Shown here one piece after another: positions 17,759-27,640 of a stretch of 64,000 nt of DNA. The notes beneath the pieces were generated by a model that saw only the letters and a list, made by a program, of their open reading frames with translations, searched no databases and was not told the origin of the DNA. Origin of the DNA: GCA-002733465 sp965230525. GTDB lineage: Bacteria; Pseudomonadota; Gammaproteobacteria; Enterobacterales; Kangiellaceae. A program made the position numbers and the translations under genes. The DNA lies in contig OZ246008.1 in the NCBI GenBank assembly GCA_965230525.1, forward strand, positions 4,526,001 through 4,590,000, read 5' to 3'. Numbering within the stretch: position 1 is the stretch's first letter; each line of letters begins with the position of its first letter.

Positions 17759-19030
17759 TTACTGTGGGTCGCTTGTAGCCTTTCTGACAGCCGCTAAATC
17801 TTCATCTATATCGAGTACCTTACAAGCTCGCTTTAAAGCTAAGCCTCTGTGATATCGGGCCGCTTTTCTAATTTCGTCATTGTTAAGGGACTCAAGGGAA
17901 GCCAGGGCCTTTTGTAAACGAACACATACTTCTATAACCCCCGCTCCATCTCGAGCTATCGATGCAAAAGCGTCTTCAAACATATCAGATACCGAAATCT
18001 CTGGCACAGCTATTAGATCATACTTAGCGTCGTTTTGACTCGTCGTTTTTACAGGCTTATCGAAATGAGAAATCAAACGCACAAATGTTCCAATGACCTT
18101 TATCGCAGTACCTGGGTCGTTGACTGCTGGCGAGAGCGCTCGAGTAGCAATTTCAGATAGCACGACTAGCCCGAATCGGGGATCATCTTCGAACGTTCGA
18201 TCGTTACCAATTTGAAACGATTTGATCAGTTTAGTGTAGTCAGTTTCTGCCGGTTCCTTTGATGAAACAGTGACATAAGCTAGCACCTGATTAGGTAAGG
18301 TAAAAGTCCCTGGCAAAGCCGAAATCACTACCTGCGCATCTACATCCTCAGCCCATGCTTGAATGGCAGCCATGTCAATATGCTGTACATAACCGACTTT
18401 AGCAGTATAGACAGCTTCACCTGACGTCGCTTTATCGGATATCGATATCCCACCGAGAGTCGGTTTCTCTTGCCTTCTTTTAAAAGCAACCTCCGTCGCG
18501 CTTTCAACTTTTTCAATGGTTGAACCAATTCGACCCAATCGTGCAATGGTGTCTACCCAACGCACAAACGTGACGATGACTAAAGCAAATACAAATACCG
18601 TCACAACGAAAAGAACAAACAGACCTGCTTGGTTGTAAAAATCATTTTTTACTGCGGTTAGCGCTACTGCACTGAAAATAAATGCGCCAACAAAGGTAGA
18701 GAGAGCATTTTGTGAAACATCATCTGCGAGCACAAGAGTGAAAGAGCGTGGAGTCGCAGTGCTGCTCGCTGCGGCGTACGCCGATACCATGGATGCAACC
18801 GAGAAGGTAGCAATCACCAACATGCTGGATGCCATAAGAGAGAGCAAGGATTCGATGGAGTCTTCTGCAATAGCAGGTGCCAAACTTGCTACCTCAGAGC
18901 TGTCTATAATCTTGGCCGCAAAAACCGCCATAATTGACATTAAACAGACTACCAAGGGACGCACCCAGAGCCTCTCTCCTACACGATTGAATAAAAACCG
19001 GAGGCGATCTAGCGAAACTAAAGAGGTCAT
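17759..19030 (-). CDS. DUF2254 membrane protein
   Basis: 423 residues. Four membrane helices occupy about residues 25-165 (including SVASMVSAYAAASSTATPRSF, a family hallmark), followed by a soluble C-terminal region to 423 with conserved SEIATRALSPAVNDPGTAI. This matches DUF2254, a family of inner-membrane proteins without a proven function. ATG 19030 start. It is upstream of the EEP gene on the same strand and probably the first gene of that pair. Confidence 0.88.
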   Translation of the reverse strand: MTSLVSLDRLRFLFNRVGERLWVRPLVVCLMSIMAVFAAKIIDSSEVASLAPAIAEDSIESLLSLMASSMLVIATFSVASMVSAYAAASSTATPRSFTLVLADDVSQNALSTFVGAFIFSAVALTAVKNDFYNQAGLFVLFVVTVFVFALVIVTFVRWVDTIARLGRIGSTIEKVESATEVAFKRRQEKPTLGGISISDKATSGEAVYTAKVGYVQHIDMAAIQAWAEDVDAQVVISALPGTFTLPNQVLAYVTVSSKEPAETDYTKLIKSFQIGNDRTFEDDPRFGLVVLSEIATRALSPAVNDPGTAIKVIGTFVRLISHFDKPVKTTSQNDAKYDLIAVPEISVSDMFEDAFASIARDGAGVIEVCVRLQKALASLESLNNDEIRKAARYHRGLALKRACKVLDIDEDLAAVRKATSDPQ

Positions 19031-19488
19031 GAAGATATCCTATGTTCTGCCTAATCAGTTAATATTGCTCTTGAGAAGCCATATCACTTTACGGCAGCTG
19101 TGCTAAGTGAGTCAACGAAGTTACTTGAAACCCTTATCGATATCAATCACTTGATTGAGTTCTTTGTTCAAAGCGCTGTAAAAATGAATTCTTGTCGCCA
19201 TATCTAGCTTTTTCGGAGAAATGGAAGTTTGCTTTTTGCGATTGGTTATCAATTTTCAATCCGTTAGATAGCGATATTTTGGCTCGACTCTACAAACTCA
19301 GAGTTGTAGGTCAAACTTCTGTCTGACTCGGCATCGAATGATAATCCAAATGAGCAGATATTTTTCCAAGAAAGAGCCTACGACGGATAGTCGCAAGTCG
19401 CAGTTTCGCAAGCTGACAATGACCACAAAGCATGCGATCAATAGTTGAAGGTAGTCAACGGCTTTTCAACTAAAGGCAAGTAATTAAA
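19031..19488. other. Intergenic, no supported gene
   Basis: 458 bp between minus-strand genes. A 26-codon minus-strand frame at 19121-19201 has no ribosome site. A segment near 19390-19440 (TCGCAAGTCGCAG, GCTGACAATGACC) has a dispersed-repeat feel, but I cannot support a second copy in this window. Confidence 0.35.
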
Positions 19489-20214
19489 CTAACCAAATAC
19501 TCTGCGCAATAGATCCGTCACTCGCGCTGCAGGGTCTTTTCTAATTTTTAACTCTTCTTTTGCGAGCATGGTAAATAGACCATCTAAGGTTTGCTGCAAT
19601 AAGTAATTTTCAATATTTAGATCAGGCTTATTGGTAAACGGAATTGCGTCATAAGTTTTAAGTAAGTTCTTGTAGTCATCATAAAAACCAATCTTAGACA
19701 TAGATCGAGTAATAATGGGTTTAAACTTCGCGGTTAGTTCGTTGGTTGACGTGGCTTTAAAAAATTGAGTCGCAGCATCATCAGGTCCTTGCAATATGTT
19801 TAACCCGTCTCTTAGACTCATTTTAGAAATACTATTGAAGAAAACCTGCTTCGCTTCAGCAGAAGCATTTTCGGCCGCACGATTCATTTGAGTTTCAAAT
19901 TTGGAAACATATTTCCCCATGCCGAGTTTATTTAAAGTACTGACTAATTTATCGAGTTCTTGTGGCGTATTAATTCGAATCAAAGGGTTATCGCTAAAAC
20001 CACCTTTTTGGCTCGTTAAATTAACACTATTTTTAGTGCCTACTTCTAACGCCTGTTTCAACCCAGCAACAATTGTTTTGTTATCTAATGGACGCGAGTT
20101 GGCTAGCTGATCATTAATTTGTTTTAGGTCGACACTTTGACAGCTCATTAAAAACATCATCAAAATGACAGACTGAACAACCGAGGTGACGAGCGAAATT
20201 GAACGACTTAACAT
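19489..20214 (-). CDS. DUF4197 lipoprotein
   Basis: 241 residues. A signal with lipobox-like LMSC (Cys25) precedes a mostly helical domain. Segments ALEVGTKNSVNLTSQKGGFSDNP, FFKATST and the terminal KDPAARVTDLLRRVFG are characteristic of DUF4197, a helical periplasmic family of unknown role common in Gammaproteobacteria. ATG 20214. It lies 85 bp downstream of the M17 aminopeptidase gene on the same strand. Confidence 0.88.
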   Translation of the reverse strand: MLSRSISLVTSVVQSVILMMFLMSCQSVDLKQINDQLANSRPLDNKTIVAGLKQALEVGTKNSVNLTSQKGGFSDNPLIRINTPQELDKLVSTLNKLGMGKYVSKFETQMNRAAENASAEAKQVFFNSISKMSLRDGLNILQGPDDAATQFFKATSTNELTAKFKPIITRSMSKIGFYDDYKNLLKTYDAIPFTNKPDLNIENYLLQQTLDGLFTMLAKEELKIRKDPAARVTDLLRRVFG

Positions 20215-20299
20215 ATCAAATACCTTCAGGCGTTTTAGGTTTTAACGTTTATCAATAAACCTCACCCAATTTAAGATTGGGCAAGGTTTAATTGGGTTG

Positions 20300-21856
20300 C
20301 TATTTACGTAGGTAAGTTGCGGCAAGCGCCAACACGGGGGCAGCAGTTGGCTTGCCGTGTTGCCAGTCCAACCCTTCTACCCCACTTCCTGCAATATCAA
20401 CATGCACATAAGCAATTGGATGCTCGCTGTGCTTGGAATGGGCTTCAAGTCCAGAAGCCTCAGATAAAAACGCCATTGGGAATTGGTGTCCTCGCGGTAC
20501 CGAAACGGAAGGCCCATTATTAGATGAAAGGACATCGTCCGCTTTGGTGCGCGGTTTGATGATATCCCAGTCTTCGCGTCTTGATAAACTAAGTTGACAC
20601 GCATCTCCCCACAGCTCGCCTTGCTCAGCAATTGCTTGCGAAACACCATTTTGTTTTGCCGTGCCGTTTTCGACTAACAGGGTGTATGGTCCAGCGGCAA
20701 GTAAAGCATGACCGGTCAATGTGGCTACAGTAAATAAGCAGGGATTCACCTCATTCACAGCTTGCGCTCTAAAATGAGACAAGGAATCAATCATGGCTAA
20801 ACGTCCTTCCGCATCAGTGTTGCCAACACGCACTCGTTTACCGGAATGTGCAGTTATGATTTCATCTGCCACATAGGCGTCTGCGCCAACCGAATTACGT
20901 ACGGCCGCTATTTTTGCCACAACCTTTAGTCCTTCTGGTTTTAGCATGGCTAATGTTTTCATAAAACCAGCCACCGCGGCACCGCCCCCTTTATCTCGAC
21001 TCATTCCAGCCATGTGACCGCCAGTTTTAATGTCTGCACCGCCGGTGTCGTAAGTGACCGCTTTGCCGACCAACATGAGCGTTTTGTTAATTGGGCCCTT
21101 ACCTTGATAACTTAACTCTATGATTCGAGGATGATGTCTTTCGACAGCATAGGATGCTCTCGCAACGGCCTCAAAAAGAGGATACTCTTTAGCAATTTGT
21201 TCTCGTTCCGAGATAACGTTAATATCGACCGCAGAATCAGCGAATTCATTGGCACAATATCCAGCAAAACCAATAGGCGCCATTCTCTCTGGCTCTGTCC
21301 CGCAAAGATCTCGAGCAACTCGACGCCCTGCTTCACTCGCTGCCAAAAATTCGCAATCAACACTCCCGCTGGGGTCAAATAATCCGATAGCTTCGACCGG
21401 TTCAAGCTCATCTTCCGACAAGCTTTGGCGTGCTTCTAAGGGCTGCCACAAAGCTTGGCAGGCTCCAAAATAAGTCGTTTCAATTGCAAACTGATATTCG
21501 GCATGTGAAGGGATGCCATCAACGACCATTAGAATTCGCGTTGCACCAGAATCCTTTGCCATGAGTGTTGCCTGCTTAGCGGCATCGTGGAAATTTCGTA
21601 CATCGTCATAATCTTTGTCTAAGCGTCCTGTCGGCGCATGAATTAAACGGCCGCCCGCTATTTTATCGGTATGAATCAACACCGGTTGCTGACCTAAGCG
21701 CTTATCGACTTTATTTGCTTCAATTAAAATGCTGTTCAGGATTTCATTTTGCTGAAACTCTGAGTTTGGAGAAACGATAACCACCGTATCAAAGTCTCCA
21801 TCAGTGGAAATAGCTTGATTTAAATCTTTAATCGATTGTGCAATGGGATAAGCCAT
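20300..21856 (-). CDS. M17-family leucyl aminopeptidase
   Basis: A 518-aa cytoplasmic aminopeptidase with two metal ions. The C-terminal catalytic domain holds all key residues: VGKAVTYDTGGADIK (Lys265, Asp270, Lys277), SRDKGGG (Asp288) and NTDAEGR (Asp348, Glu350, Arg352). The sequence is distant from E. coli PepA (GITFDSGG is replaced by AVTYDTGG), so it belongs to a side branch of M17 with a shorter, different N-terminal domain. ATG 21856. It removes N-terminal residues from peptides, probably in peptide turnover. Followed by the DUF4197 gene. Confidence 0.9.
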   Translation of the reverse strand: MAYPIAQSIKDLNQAISTDGDFDTVVIVSPNSEFQQNEILNSILIEANKVDKRLGQQPVLIHTDKIAGGRLIHAPTGRLDKDYDDVRNFHDAAKQATLMAKDSGATRILMVVDGIPSHAEYQFAIETTYFGACQALWQPLEARQSLSEDELEPVEAIGLFDPSGSVDCEFLAASEAGRRVARDLCGTEPERMAPIGFAGYCANEFADSAVDINVISEREQIAKEYPLFEAVARASYAVERHHPRIIELSYQGKGPINKTLMLVGKAVTYDTGGADIKTGGHMAGMSRDKGGGAAVAGFMKTLAMLKPEGLKVVAKIAAVRNSVGADAYVADEIITAHSGKRVRVGNTDAEGRLAMIDSLSHFRAQAVNEVNPCLFTVATLTGHALLAAGPYTLLVENGTAKQNGVSQAIAEQGELWGDACQLSLSRREDWDIIKPRTKADDVLSSNNGPSVSVPRGHQFPMAFLSEASGLEAHSKHSEHPIAYVHVDIAGSGVEGLDWQHGKPTAAPVLALAATYLRK

Positions 21857-22009
21857 AGCGACTCCTTATTTTTGGAAATTGCTCCCCAGATGGACGGGGA
21901 CCCGATATTTTTTGTTTTGCTGTGCTGAATTGCACTTAGTAATCATCCAGAATAAAGAAATTATCCCGATATGTAAATCAAACTGAAGTTTGAGTCAAAA
22001 CTTGTGGTC

Positions 22010-22740
22010 GCAAGTTGTACAAAACCCGAGATTGCTTCGTACCTCGCAATGACACCCGACCTCCGTCATCGCCTAAAAGCGCCTACTTTCGGTGCGTACC
22101 CAAAGCACTCATTTCATTCGCGGGGCATGCTAAGGAGGCACGACGCCGCAATCCCTTCGCTTCAATCTAAACCTAAAACCCAAGATTGCTTCGTACCTCG
22201 CAATGACAATCAGCCCTCGTCATTGCGAGGAGGCACGACGCGGCAATCACTTCACTTCGATCTAAACATTAAACCCAAGATTGCTTCGTGCCTCGCAATG
22301 ACACCCGCCCCCCCGCCATTGCGAGGAGGCACGACGCGGCAATCCCTTCACTTCGATCTAAACATTAAACCCAAGATTGCTTCGTGCCTCGCAATGACAA
22401 TCAGCCCTCGTCATTGCGAGGAGGCACGACGCGGCAATCCCATCACTTCGATCTAAACATTAAACCCAAGATTGCTTCGTGACTCGCAATGACAGCTTTA
22501 GAATTGCTTCGTGACTCGCAATGACAATCAGCCCTCGTCATTGCGAGGAGGCACGACGCGGCAATCACTTCACTTAGATGTAAACATTAAACCCGAGATT
22601 GCTTCGTGCCTCGCAATGACAGCTTTAGGATTGCTTCGTACCTCGCAATGACAGCTTTGGGATTGCTTCGTACCTCGCAATGACAGCTTTGGGGTTGCTT
22701 CATACGTCGCGCTGAAATCCAATCCCTGTCGCGGCAATCT
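22010..22740. repeat. Field of palindromic intergenic repeats
   Basis: At least nine copies of ATTGCTTCGT(G/A)CCTCGCAATGAC and about four inverse partners of the form CATTGCGAGGAGGCACGACGCGGCAATC fill the gap between the M17 and M14 genes. The two forms are approximate reverse complements, so neighbouring copies can fold into hairpins, as in REP/BIME-type elements. Linkers such as CACTTCGATCTAAACATTAAACCC repeat too, giving composite units of about 95 bp. One copy near 22062 carries an extra CGCCTAAAAGCGCCTAC insert. No gene is supported inside. Confidence 0.9.
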
Positions 22741-22756
22741 CATCACCCAATAACTT

Positions 22757-23653
22757 CTAGCTCTGTGCCAAAAGGTATTCTAATCCCCCAACCACGGCCG
22801 CAATTTGTGCTTGATTACATTCTTGGTCAGTGACTTTGGGGCTATCGGGATAGACTTCGGTGGTCGTAGCATAAGCCGCGTCTGTCATGCCTGCGCAAAG
22901 ACCTAAAGATTTTGTTGGATAGTTGATCACGCCTTTTTGTGCCAATGCTTTTCCGATGATTTTTCCTTGTTCATCGGGCGGAGCAATATGGGTGACTTTT
23001 TCTACTGATTGAATGATGGCCGTTTGAAATTCATCAACTGGTAACTCACTATTTCCAACTAAATAAAAACCATCAGGAATATTCCAAACGGTTTGCTCGA
23101 TGCCATCTCTTGCAGCCAATGCAGGTCTAAATACGGTGTTATCAGTGTCGGTAGTTTCGTGTAAATCAATATGAGCTAACACCTTACCGGACAACGCCGC
23201 CACCGCTTGCATAAGAAAAGCCGACTCTTCTGCTGGACTGTCTGATACAAATGACCGGTTGGGATCAACGGCATAAGGGTTCCATCGATTGATGGTCTCG
23301 TACCCCCAGGGACTAACGCAAGGGGCGACAGCAATATTAAAATGCTCGACATAATTTTTCGCTGGAGCTTGCAAAAAGCCGAGCGCTCCGTGCACACCGC
23401 TAGTTTCATAGCCATGCACACCGCCGGTCACAAGGATAATGGGCTTTTGTTCACTCCAAGACTTACTTTTGAGCATATAAAGTGGATACTTGCTGGGAGC
23501 ATAAGTTAAGGCTCCATATTCAACAAGCTCAAAGTCGTTGGTTAATTCTTTTATAACACTGACCACTTCGTCCTGATAGCTTCGCTTAATCGACTGCCCT
23601 AAGAGCCATTGCTGCTTCTCGCTTTCGCCCCAGCTTGGATTATTTAAAGACAT
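22757..23653 (-). CDS. M14-family zinc carboxypeptidase-like protein
   Basis: 298 residues, cytoplasmic by appearance. Zinc motif GGVHGYETSG (His-x-x-Glu), then a conserved NRWNPYAVDPNRSF with Asn-Arg, and the third ligand in HIDLHETTDTD. This matches an M14 subgroup close to succinylglutamate desuccinylase/aspartoacylase, so it may act on small acylated or peptide substrates rather than proteins. The C-terminal region shows TEVYPDSP (candidate catalytic Glu). ATG 23653. It lies just downstream of polB on the same strand. Confidence 0.88.
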   Translation of the reverse strand: MSLNNPSWGESEKQQWLLGQSIKRSYQDEVVSVIKELTNDFELVEYGALTYAPSKYPLYMLKSKSWSEQKPIILVTGGVHGYETSGVHGALGFLQAPAKNYVEHFNIAVAPCVSPWGYETINRWNPYAVDPNRSFVSDSPAEESAFLMQAVAALSGKVLAHIDLHETTDTDNTVFRPALAARDGIEQTVWNIPDGFYLVGNSELPVDEFQTAIIQSVEKVTHIAPPDEQGKIIGKALAQKGVINYPTKSLGLCAGMTDAAYATTTEVYPDSPKVTDQECNQAQIAAVVGGLEYLLAQS

Positions 23654-23788
23654 TGTATTGATTCCTGTTGTATCGCGTTAAATTGGATACGTTTGGTGAA
23701 TTTTAGACTCGTCAAATACCTTGAATTATTATTGTGCGACTTTCCGCTAGGATAATCAATAGCCTAGACCCTTCATGCCGAAAAGGAA

Positions 23789-26296
23789 TTAAAACAACCC
23801 CATTTGTGCATCAATAATTTGTTGAAAGGAAAGACCCACAAAAGGCAATATTGCGTCAGCCACCGGTTCAATTTGTCGGTCAATATAAAACTGATAGTCA
23901 ATCGGTGCCGATTGGTATTCCACCGCTTGCGGACCTTGTAGTGTCATTAAATAGGCGATGCTCCCTTTGTTTTGATATTTTAAGGGTTTATTACGCTTTT
24001 TATTTTCCAGATCAGCCAGTCTTGCAGCTTTTACATGAGGTGGTACATTCTTCACGTAGCTATCTAATTTTCTACGTAATCGTTTTCTATAAACCAATTG
24101 ATGATCGCGAGCACCCGAAAAAGTCTCTGATACAGTTTGCTTAATTAACTCAGTGGGATCTTGGTCATCAAAAATTATTTGATAAAGTTGTTGTTGAAAT
24201 TCTTTAGCCAATAAAGTCCAATCGGTTCTGACATTTTCAAGTCCTTTGAAGATTAATTTCGGCTCACCTGTTCCCGCAATTAAACCTGCATATCGTTTTT
24301 TACTCCCTTGCTCTGCACCTCTAATGGTAGGCATTAAAAATTTACTAAAATGAGTTTCAAATTCAAGCTCGAGAAAGCAATCAATACCATGCTCTTCAGC
24401 TAAAGTTAATTGCCATTGAGTATTGATAAATTCGGCTAGACTTTTTCCTAAGTCATTGGCTTGTTGTGGATCATAACCCTCTCCCAACAATACAAAAGTT
24501 GAATCGGTATCACCATAGATCACTTGCAAGCCTTTTTGTTCAATCCACTCGGCAGTTCTTTGCATGATTTCATGTCCCCGCATAGTAATGGAGCTTGCTA
24601 AACGCGTGTCATAAAACGGACAACCACCGGAACCGAGTACACCGTAAAACGAATTCATAATGATTTTAAGTGCTTGCGAACGCGCTTGATCTTGCTGCTG
24701 CTTTGCTTGATCTCGCTGCGCCCAGAGTTCGGTTATGATGTTGGGTAGTAAGTGTTTTTCTCGGGCAAAATAAGCGCCTTTAAATCCTTCAATGGACTGC
24801 TCTGGATTTTTTAACCCTTCCACTAAACCTAAGGGGTCAATTTTGAAAGTTCTAATGATTGATGGATATAAGCTCTTAAAATCGAGTACCAATACGTTGT
24901 TATATAAACCCGGTTTGGAATTCATCACGTAACCACCCGGGCTTGCCAAACCACCACCCTCAGGTAGGTTGGGTGAAACATAACCGTGTCGGTGCAATTG
25001 AGGTAGATAGAGATTAACAAACGCCGCCACGGAACCACCAGCTCTATCTAACTCTAACCCTGTTAATTGGCTTCGAAGAATCAAATAGTCGAGCAACCTA
25101 GCCTTCTCAAAAATTTCAGTCACCAAAATGCAATCTTGCAGATTATATTCGGCTAGTTTTTGCTTGTTGTGTTTAAAATCGAAATTAATCGACTCCATGC
25201 GATTATCGACATCATCGGTGAGTTTGCCTTTGCCTAAAAAATGTTCGGCCATTGCTTGTAAGCTGAAACTCGGAAAACTATAGGACTCGGCCTTAAGCGC
25301 AGCGATACCATCCAAAACAACTCGGCCTTCAATGCTAATAAAACCTTGATTAGCTTCATTACTATTTTCACGCCATCGCATGGGCGAGCCATCTCGACCG
25401 ATGTTTAACTTCACACCATGTTTTGTGGCTCGACGGTGCAGCAATCGAAAGTCAAAATTAATCACATTCCAGCCAATAATCAGATCTGGGTCGAGCTGAT
25501 TGATTGTTTTTTCCAATGCAACAAGCAGTTGTTTCTCAGAGCTTGCCCATTGAATAAAGTCACTGGGGTTGTTTTGATTCTCCTGTAAGTTCGAAGTGGC
25601 TACTGTGTCGCTTGAACCCGAGCTGTCGGTTGCAGGAATCGCTTTACTCGGTTCTCGCTGAGCGTCGATCATGATTACTCGAGAAAAATCCCCCGTCGGA
25701 GTGCGCATATAAAATCCAACACTATATAGTTCACCATATTCCGAGCACTCCAAATCGAGCGAAAGTAAACTTAGTTTGGGAACGTATTGACTCGGTTTAA
25801 CTTTAACCTTTTGATATTCTTTGTAGCCGGATTTTTGACAATGAACGCTTTCATTTTGTTGACCAACAAAAGCTACGCTCCCATAGACAAATCGTTCCAT
25901 CAGAAAGCGTTCTTCCAGTCGAATAGTCCCCTCAAAAACTTCAATGCCAGATGACGCTAAAATTTTTCGTGCTTCGTAAAAACTAGATAAGTCTGAAAAG
26001 TAGAGCCCACAAACAGGCTGGTGATTGAAAGTAGATAGCGCTAGATTTCGATATTCAAGCCGTCTCTGAAAGCGTTGCAGCTTAGCCTTAACCTGAGTGA
26101 GGTTGGTTTGCTCCACGAATAATATACATTTTTCATCTTCGACATTAAGTTTAACAATGCCTTCGTCAGTCGATACCCACAAGCAAATGTGCGCTTTGCC
26201 ATAATAGTCAAAACTTGAGCGAGTCAGAATAAAACCCTGTTTTGAAGCTATTTGTTTGGGTGGGTGGTTCAATGAGTTAATACCGAAGGAAAACAA
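23789..26296 (-). CDS. polB: DNA polymerase II (family B)
   Basis: 835 residues, the usual size. It has 3'-5' exonuclease motifs (SLDLECSE; GWNVINFDFR; YNLQDCIL) and polymerase motifs A (LDFKSLYPSII), B (KIIMNSFYGVLG) and C (YGDTDST). It is a repair and translesion polymerase, SOS-induced in E. coli. The start as drawn is TTG 26296, without a visible ribosome site; the real start may be a little inside. The divergent RND genes begin 169 bp away. No clear LexA box was seen in that gap. Confidence 0.95.
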   Translation of the reverse strand: MFSFGINSLNHPPKQIASKQGFILTRSSFDYYGKAHICLWVSTDEGIVKLNVEDEKCILFVEQTNLTQVKAKLQRFQRRLEYRNLALSTFNHQPVCGLYFSDLSSFYEARKILASSGIEVFEGTIRLEERFLMERFVYGSVAFVGQQNESVHCQKSGYKEYQKVKVKPSQYVPKLSLLSLDLECSEYGELYSVGFYMRTPTGDFSRVIMIDAQREPSKAIPATDSSGSSDTVATSNLQENQNNPSDFIQWASSEKQLLVALEKTINQLDPDLIIGWNVINFDFRLLHRRATKHGVKLNIGRDGSPMRWRENSNEANQGFISIEGRVVLDGIAALKAESYSFPSFSLQAMAEHFLGKGKLTDDVDNRMESINFDFKHNKQKLAEYNLQDCILVTEIFEKARLLDYLILRSQLTGLELDRAGGSVAAFVNLYLPQLHRHGYVSPNLPEGGGLASPGGYVMNSKPGLYNNVLVLDFKSLYPSIIRTFKIDPLGLVEGLKNPEQSIEGFKGAYFAREKHLLPNIITELWAQRDQAKQQQDQARSQALKIIMNSFYGVLGSGGCPFYDTRLASSITMRGHEIMQRTAEWIEQKGLQVIYGDTDSTFVLLGEGYDPQQANDLGKSLAEFINTQWQLTLAEEHGIDCFLELEFETHFSKFLMPTIRGAEQGSKKRYAGLIAGTGEPKLIFKGLENVRTDWTLLAKEFQQQLYQIIFDDQDPTELIKQTVSETFSGARDHQLVYRKRLRRKLDSYVKNVPPHVKAARLADLENKKRNKPLKYQNKGSIAYLMTLQGPQAVEYQSAPIDYQFYIDRQIEPVADAILPFVGLSFQQIIDAQMGLF

Positions 26297-26465
26297 TTGT
26301 TGTAGGTAAGTAAGGCAAGTTTCTTTGATTTGTAGTCATGGGTCAATCGTAAAAATCGAGCAATGTCATTTACGCTTCGTAACATTTAGGAATAACTTCA
26401 TTAGTATCTTACCCGCATAATACACCATCACTGTTATTATTTTTTTTCAATATTGGGGCAACGCA

Positions 26466-27638
26466 TTGAACATCTCAAACACACTAACTCGAAAACCCTG
26501 GATTATTGCGGTTAGCTTAGTTGTACTTTTAACTTTCTGGATGCTAACAGGAGCGATCTCTCAAGCAGAAGATGCACCAACGACAGACAAACTCGAGAAT
26601 AAGATGCTCACCAAAGTCAGGGTGGAAAAGCGACAAGCTCGAGAAGTTGCTGGGTTAATAGAGCTTCATGGTCGAACCGAAGCCGATCGAGTGGCTAAGC
26701 TCAGTGCTGAAACTAGCGGAAGAGTTGAAGCCATTTTAGTCGAGAGAGGCCAATTCGTAGAGCAAGATCAATTATTGCTAAAACTAGCAGTGAAAGATAA
26801 AGCGCTAAAGTTACAACAAGCCAAAGCAACGCTTAATCAACGTCAACTTGAATATCAAGCCGCCAAACGCCTAGGTAAAAGCGGTTTAACCGCTCAAACC
26901 CAATTGGCAGAGAGACAAGCCAACTTGGAGCTGGCAAAAGCGCAAGTTGCGCAGGCAGAACTAGACATTGCAAACACCGAAATTAGAGCGCCATTTGCAG
27001 GTATATTTAACGAGCGCTTGGTTGAAGTGGGTGACTTGCTTTCCGTCGGCACCGAAATCGGCCAAATACTCGACGTTTCACCTATTGTTATTAAGGGTGC
27101 ACTACCTGAGCTTTCTGTGGCTGAAGTTTCGCTAGGTCAAATAGGCACCGCAGAATTAATAACCAAACAATCTGCTTCGGGAAAAGTCAGGTATGTGTCT
27201 GCCGCGTCTAACGACTCTAGCCACACTTTTAACATCGAGTTAGCCGTGGACAACCCTGAACAGAAAATCCCAGTTGGCGTGAGCGCCACCATTAAATTAC
27301 AGACGTCACATGTTTTCGCTCATAAACTTTCGCCTGCAGCTCTATCCCTTAGCAAAACCGGAGGGTTGGGCGTCAAAGTAATCGACGAAAAGAATCTAGT
27401 TATTTTTAAACCCGTTGAAATCGTGCGCTCGGAAACTGACGGTGTCTGGTTGAAAGGCTTAGCCGAACAAGAAAATATTATCACGGTGGGTCAGGGATTT
27501 GTGGACCATGGCGATGAAGTAGACCCTGAATATGTGATCGCTGAATATGTGGATAACCAATCGGGCGACCACAATCAACCGGAATCAAAGCAGCCTGCAA
27601 ACAATGCATTTGCTAGCAATAACCCAGGAGTCCACTAA
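26466..27638 (+). CDS. RND efflux periplasmic adaptor (MFP)
   Basis: A 390-aa membrane-fusion protein linking an RND pump to an outer-membrane channel. Start TTG 26466 with GGGG about 8 nt upstream; no better start lies nearby. A signal/anchor helix (11-32) is followed by the lipoyl half GRVEAILVERGQFVEQDQLL, a coiled-coil hairpin (105-150), the second lipoyl half NTEIRAPFAGIFNERLVEVGDLL, and beta-barrel regions. The C-terminal tail is Asn/Gln-rich. The stop is two bases before the pump's ATG, so the two are one operon. No outer-membrane channel gene follows. Confidence 0.93.
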   Translation: MNISNTLTRKPWIIAVSLVVLLTFWMLTGAISQAEDAPTTDKLENKMLTKVRVEKRQAREVAGLIELHGRTEADRVAKLSAETSGRVEAILVERGQFVEQDQLLLKLAVKDKALKLQQAKATLNQRQLEYQAAKRLGKSGLTAQTQLAERQANLELAKAQVAQAELDIANTEIRAPFAGIFNERLVEVGDLLSVGTEIGQILDVSPIVIKGALPELSVAEVSLGQIGTAELITKQSASGKVRYVSAASNDSSHTFNIELAVDNPEQKIPVGVSATIKLQTSHVFAHKLSPAALSLSKTGGLGVKVIDEKNLVIFKPVEIVRSETDGVWLKGLAEQENIITVGQGFVDHGDEVDPEYVIAEYVDNQSGDHNQPESKQPANNAFASNNPGVH

Positions 27639-27640
27639 TT

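Noticed and set aside
19121..19201. 26-codon minus-strand frame
   Set aside because: No ribosome site and too short to support.
22004..22456. 150-codon frame in the repeat field
   Set aside because: The amino-acid sequence repeats with the DNA unit and results from the palindromic elements.
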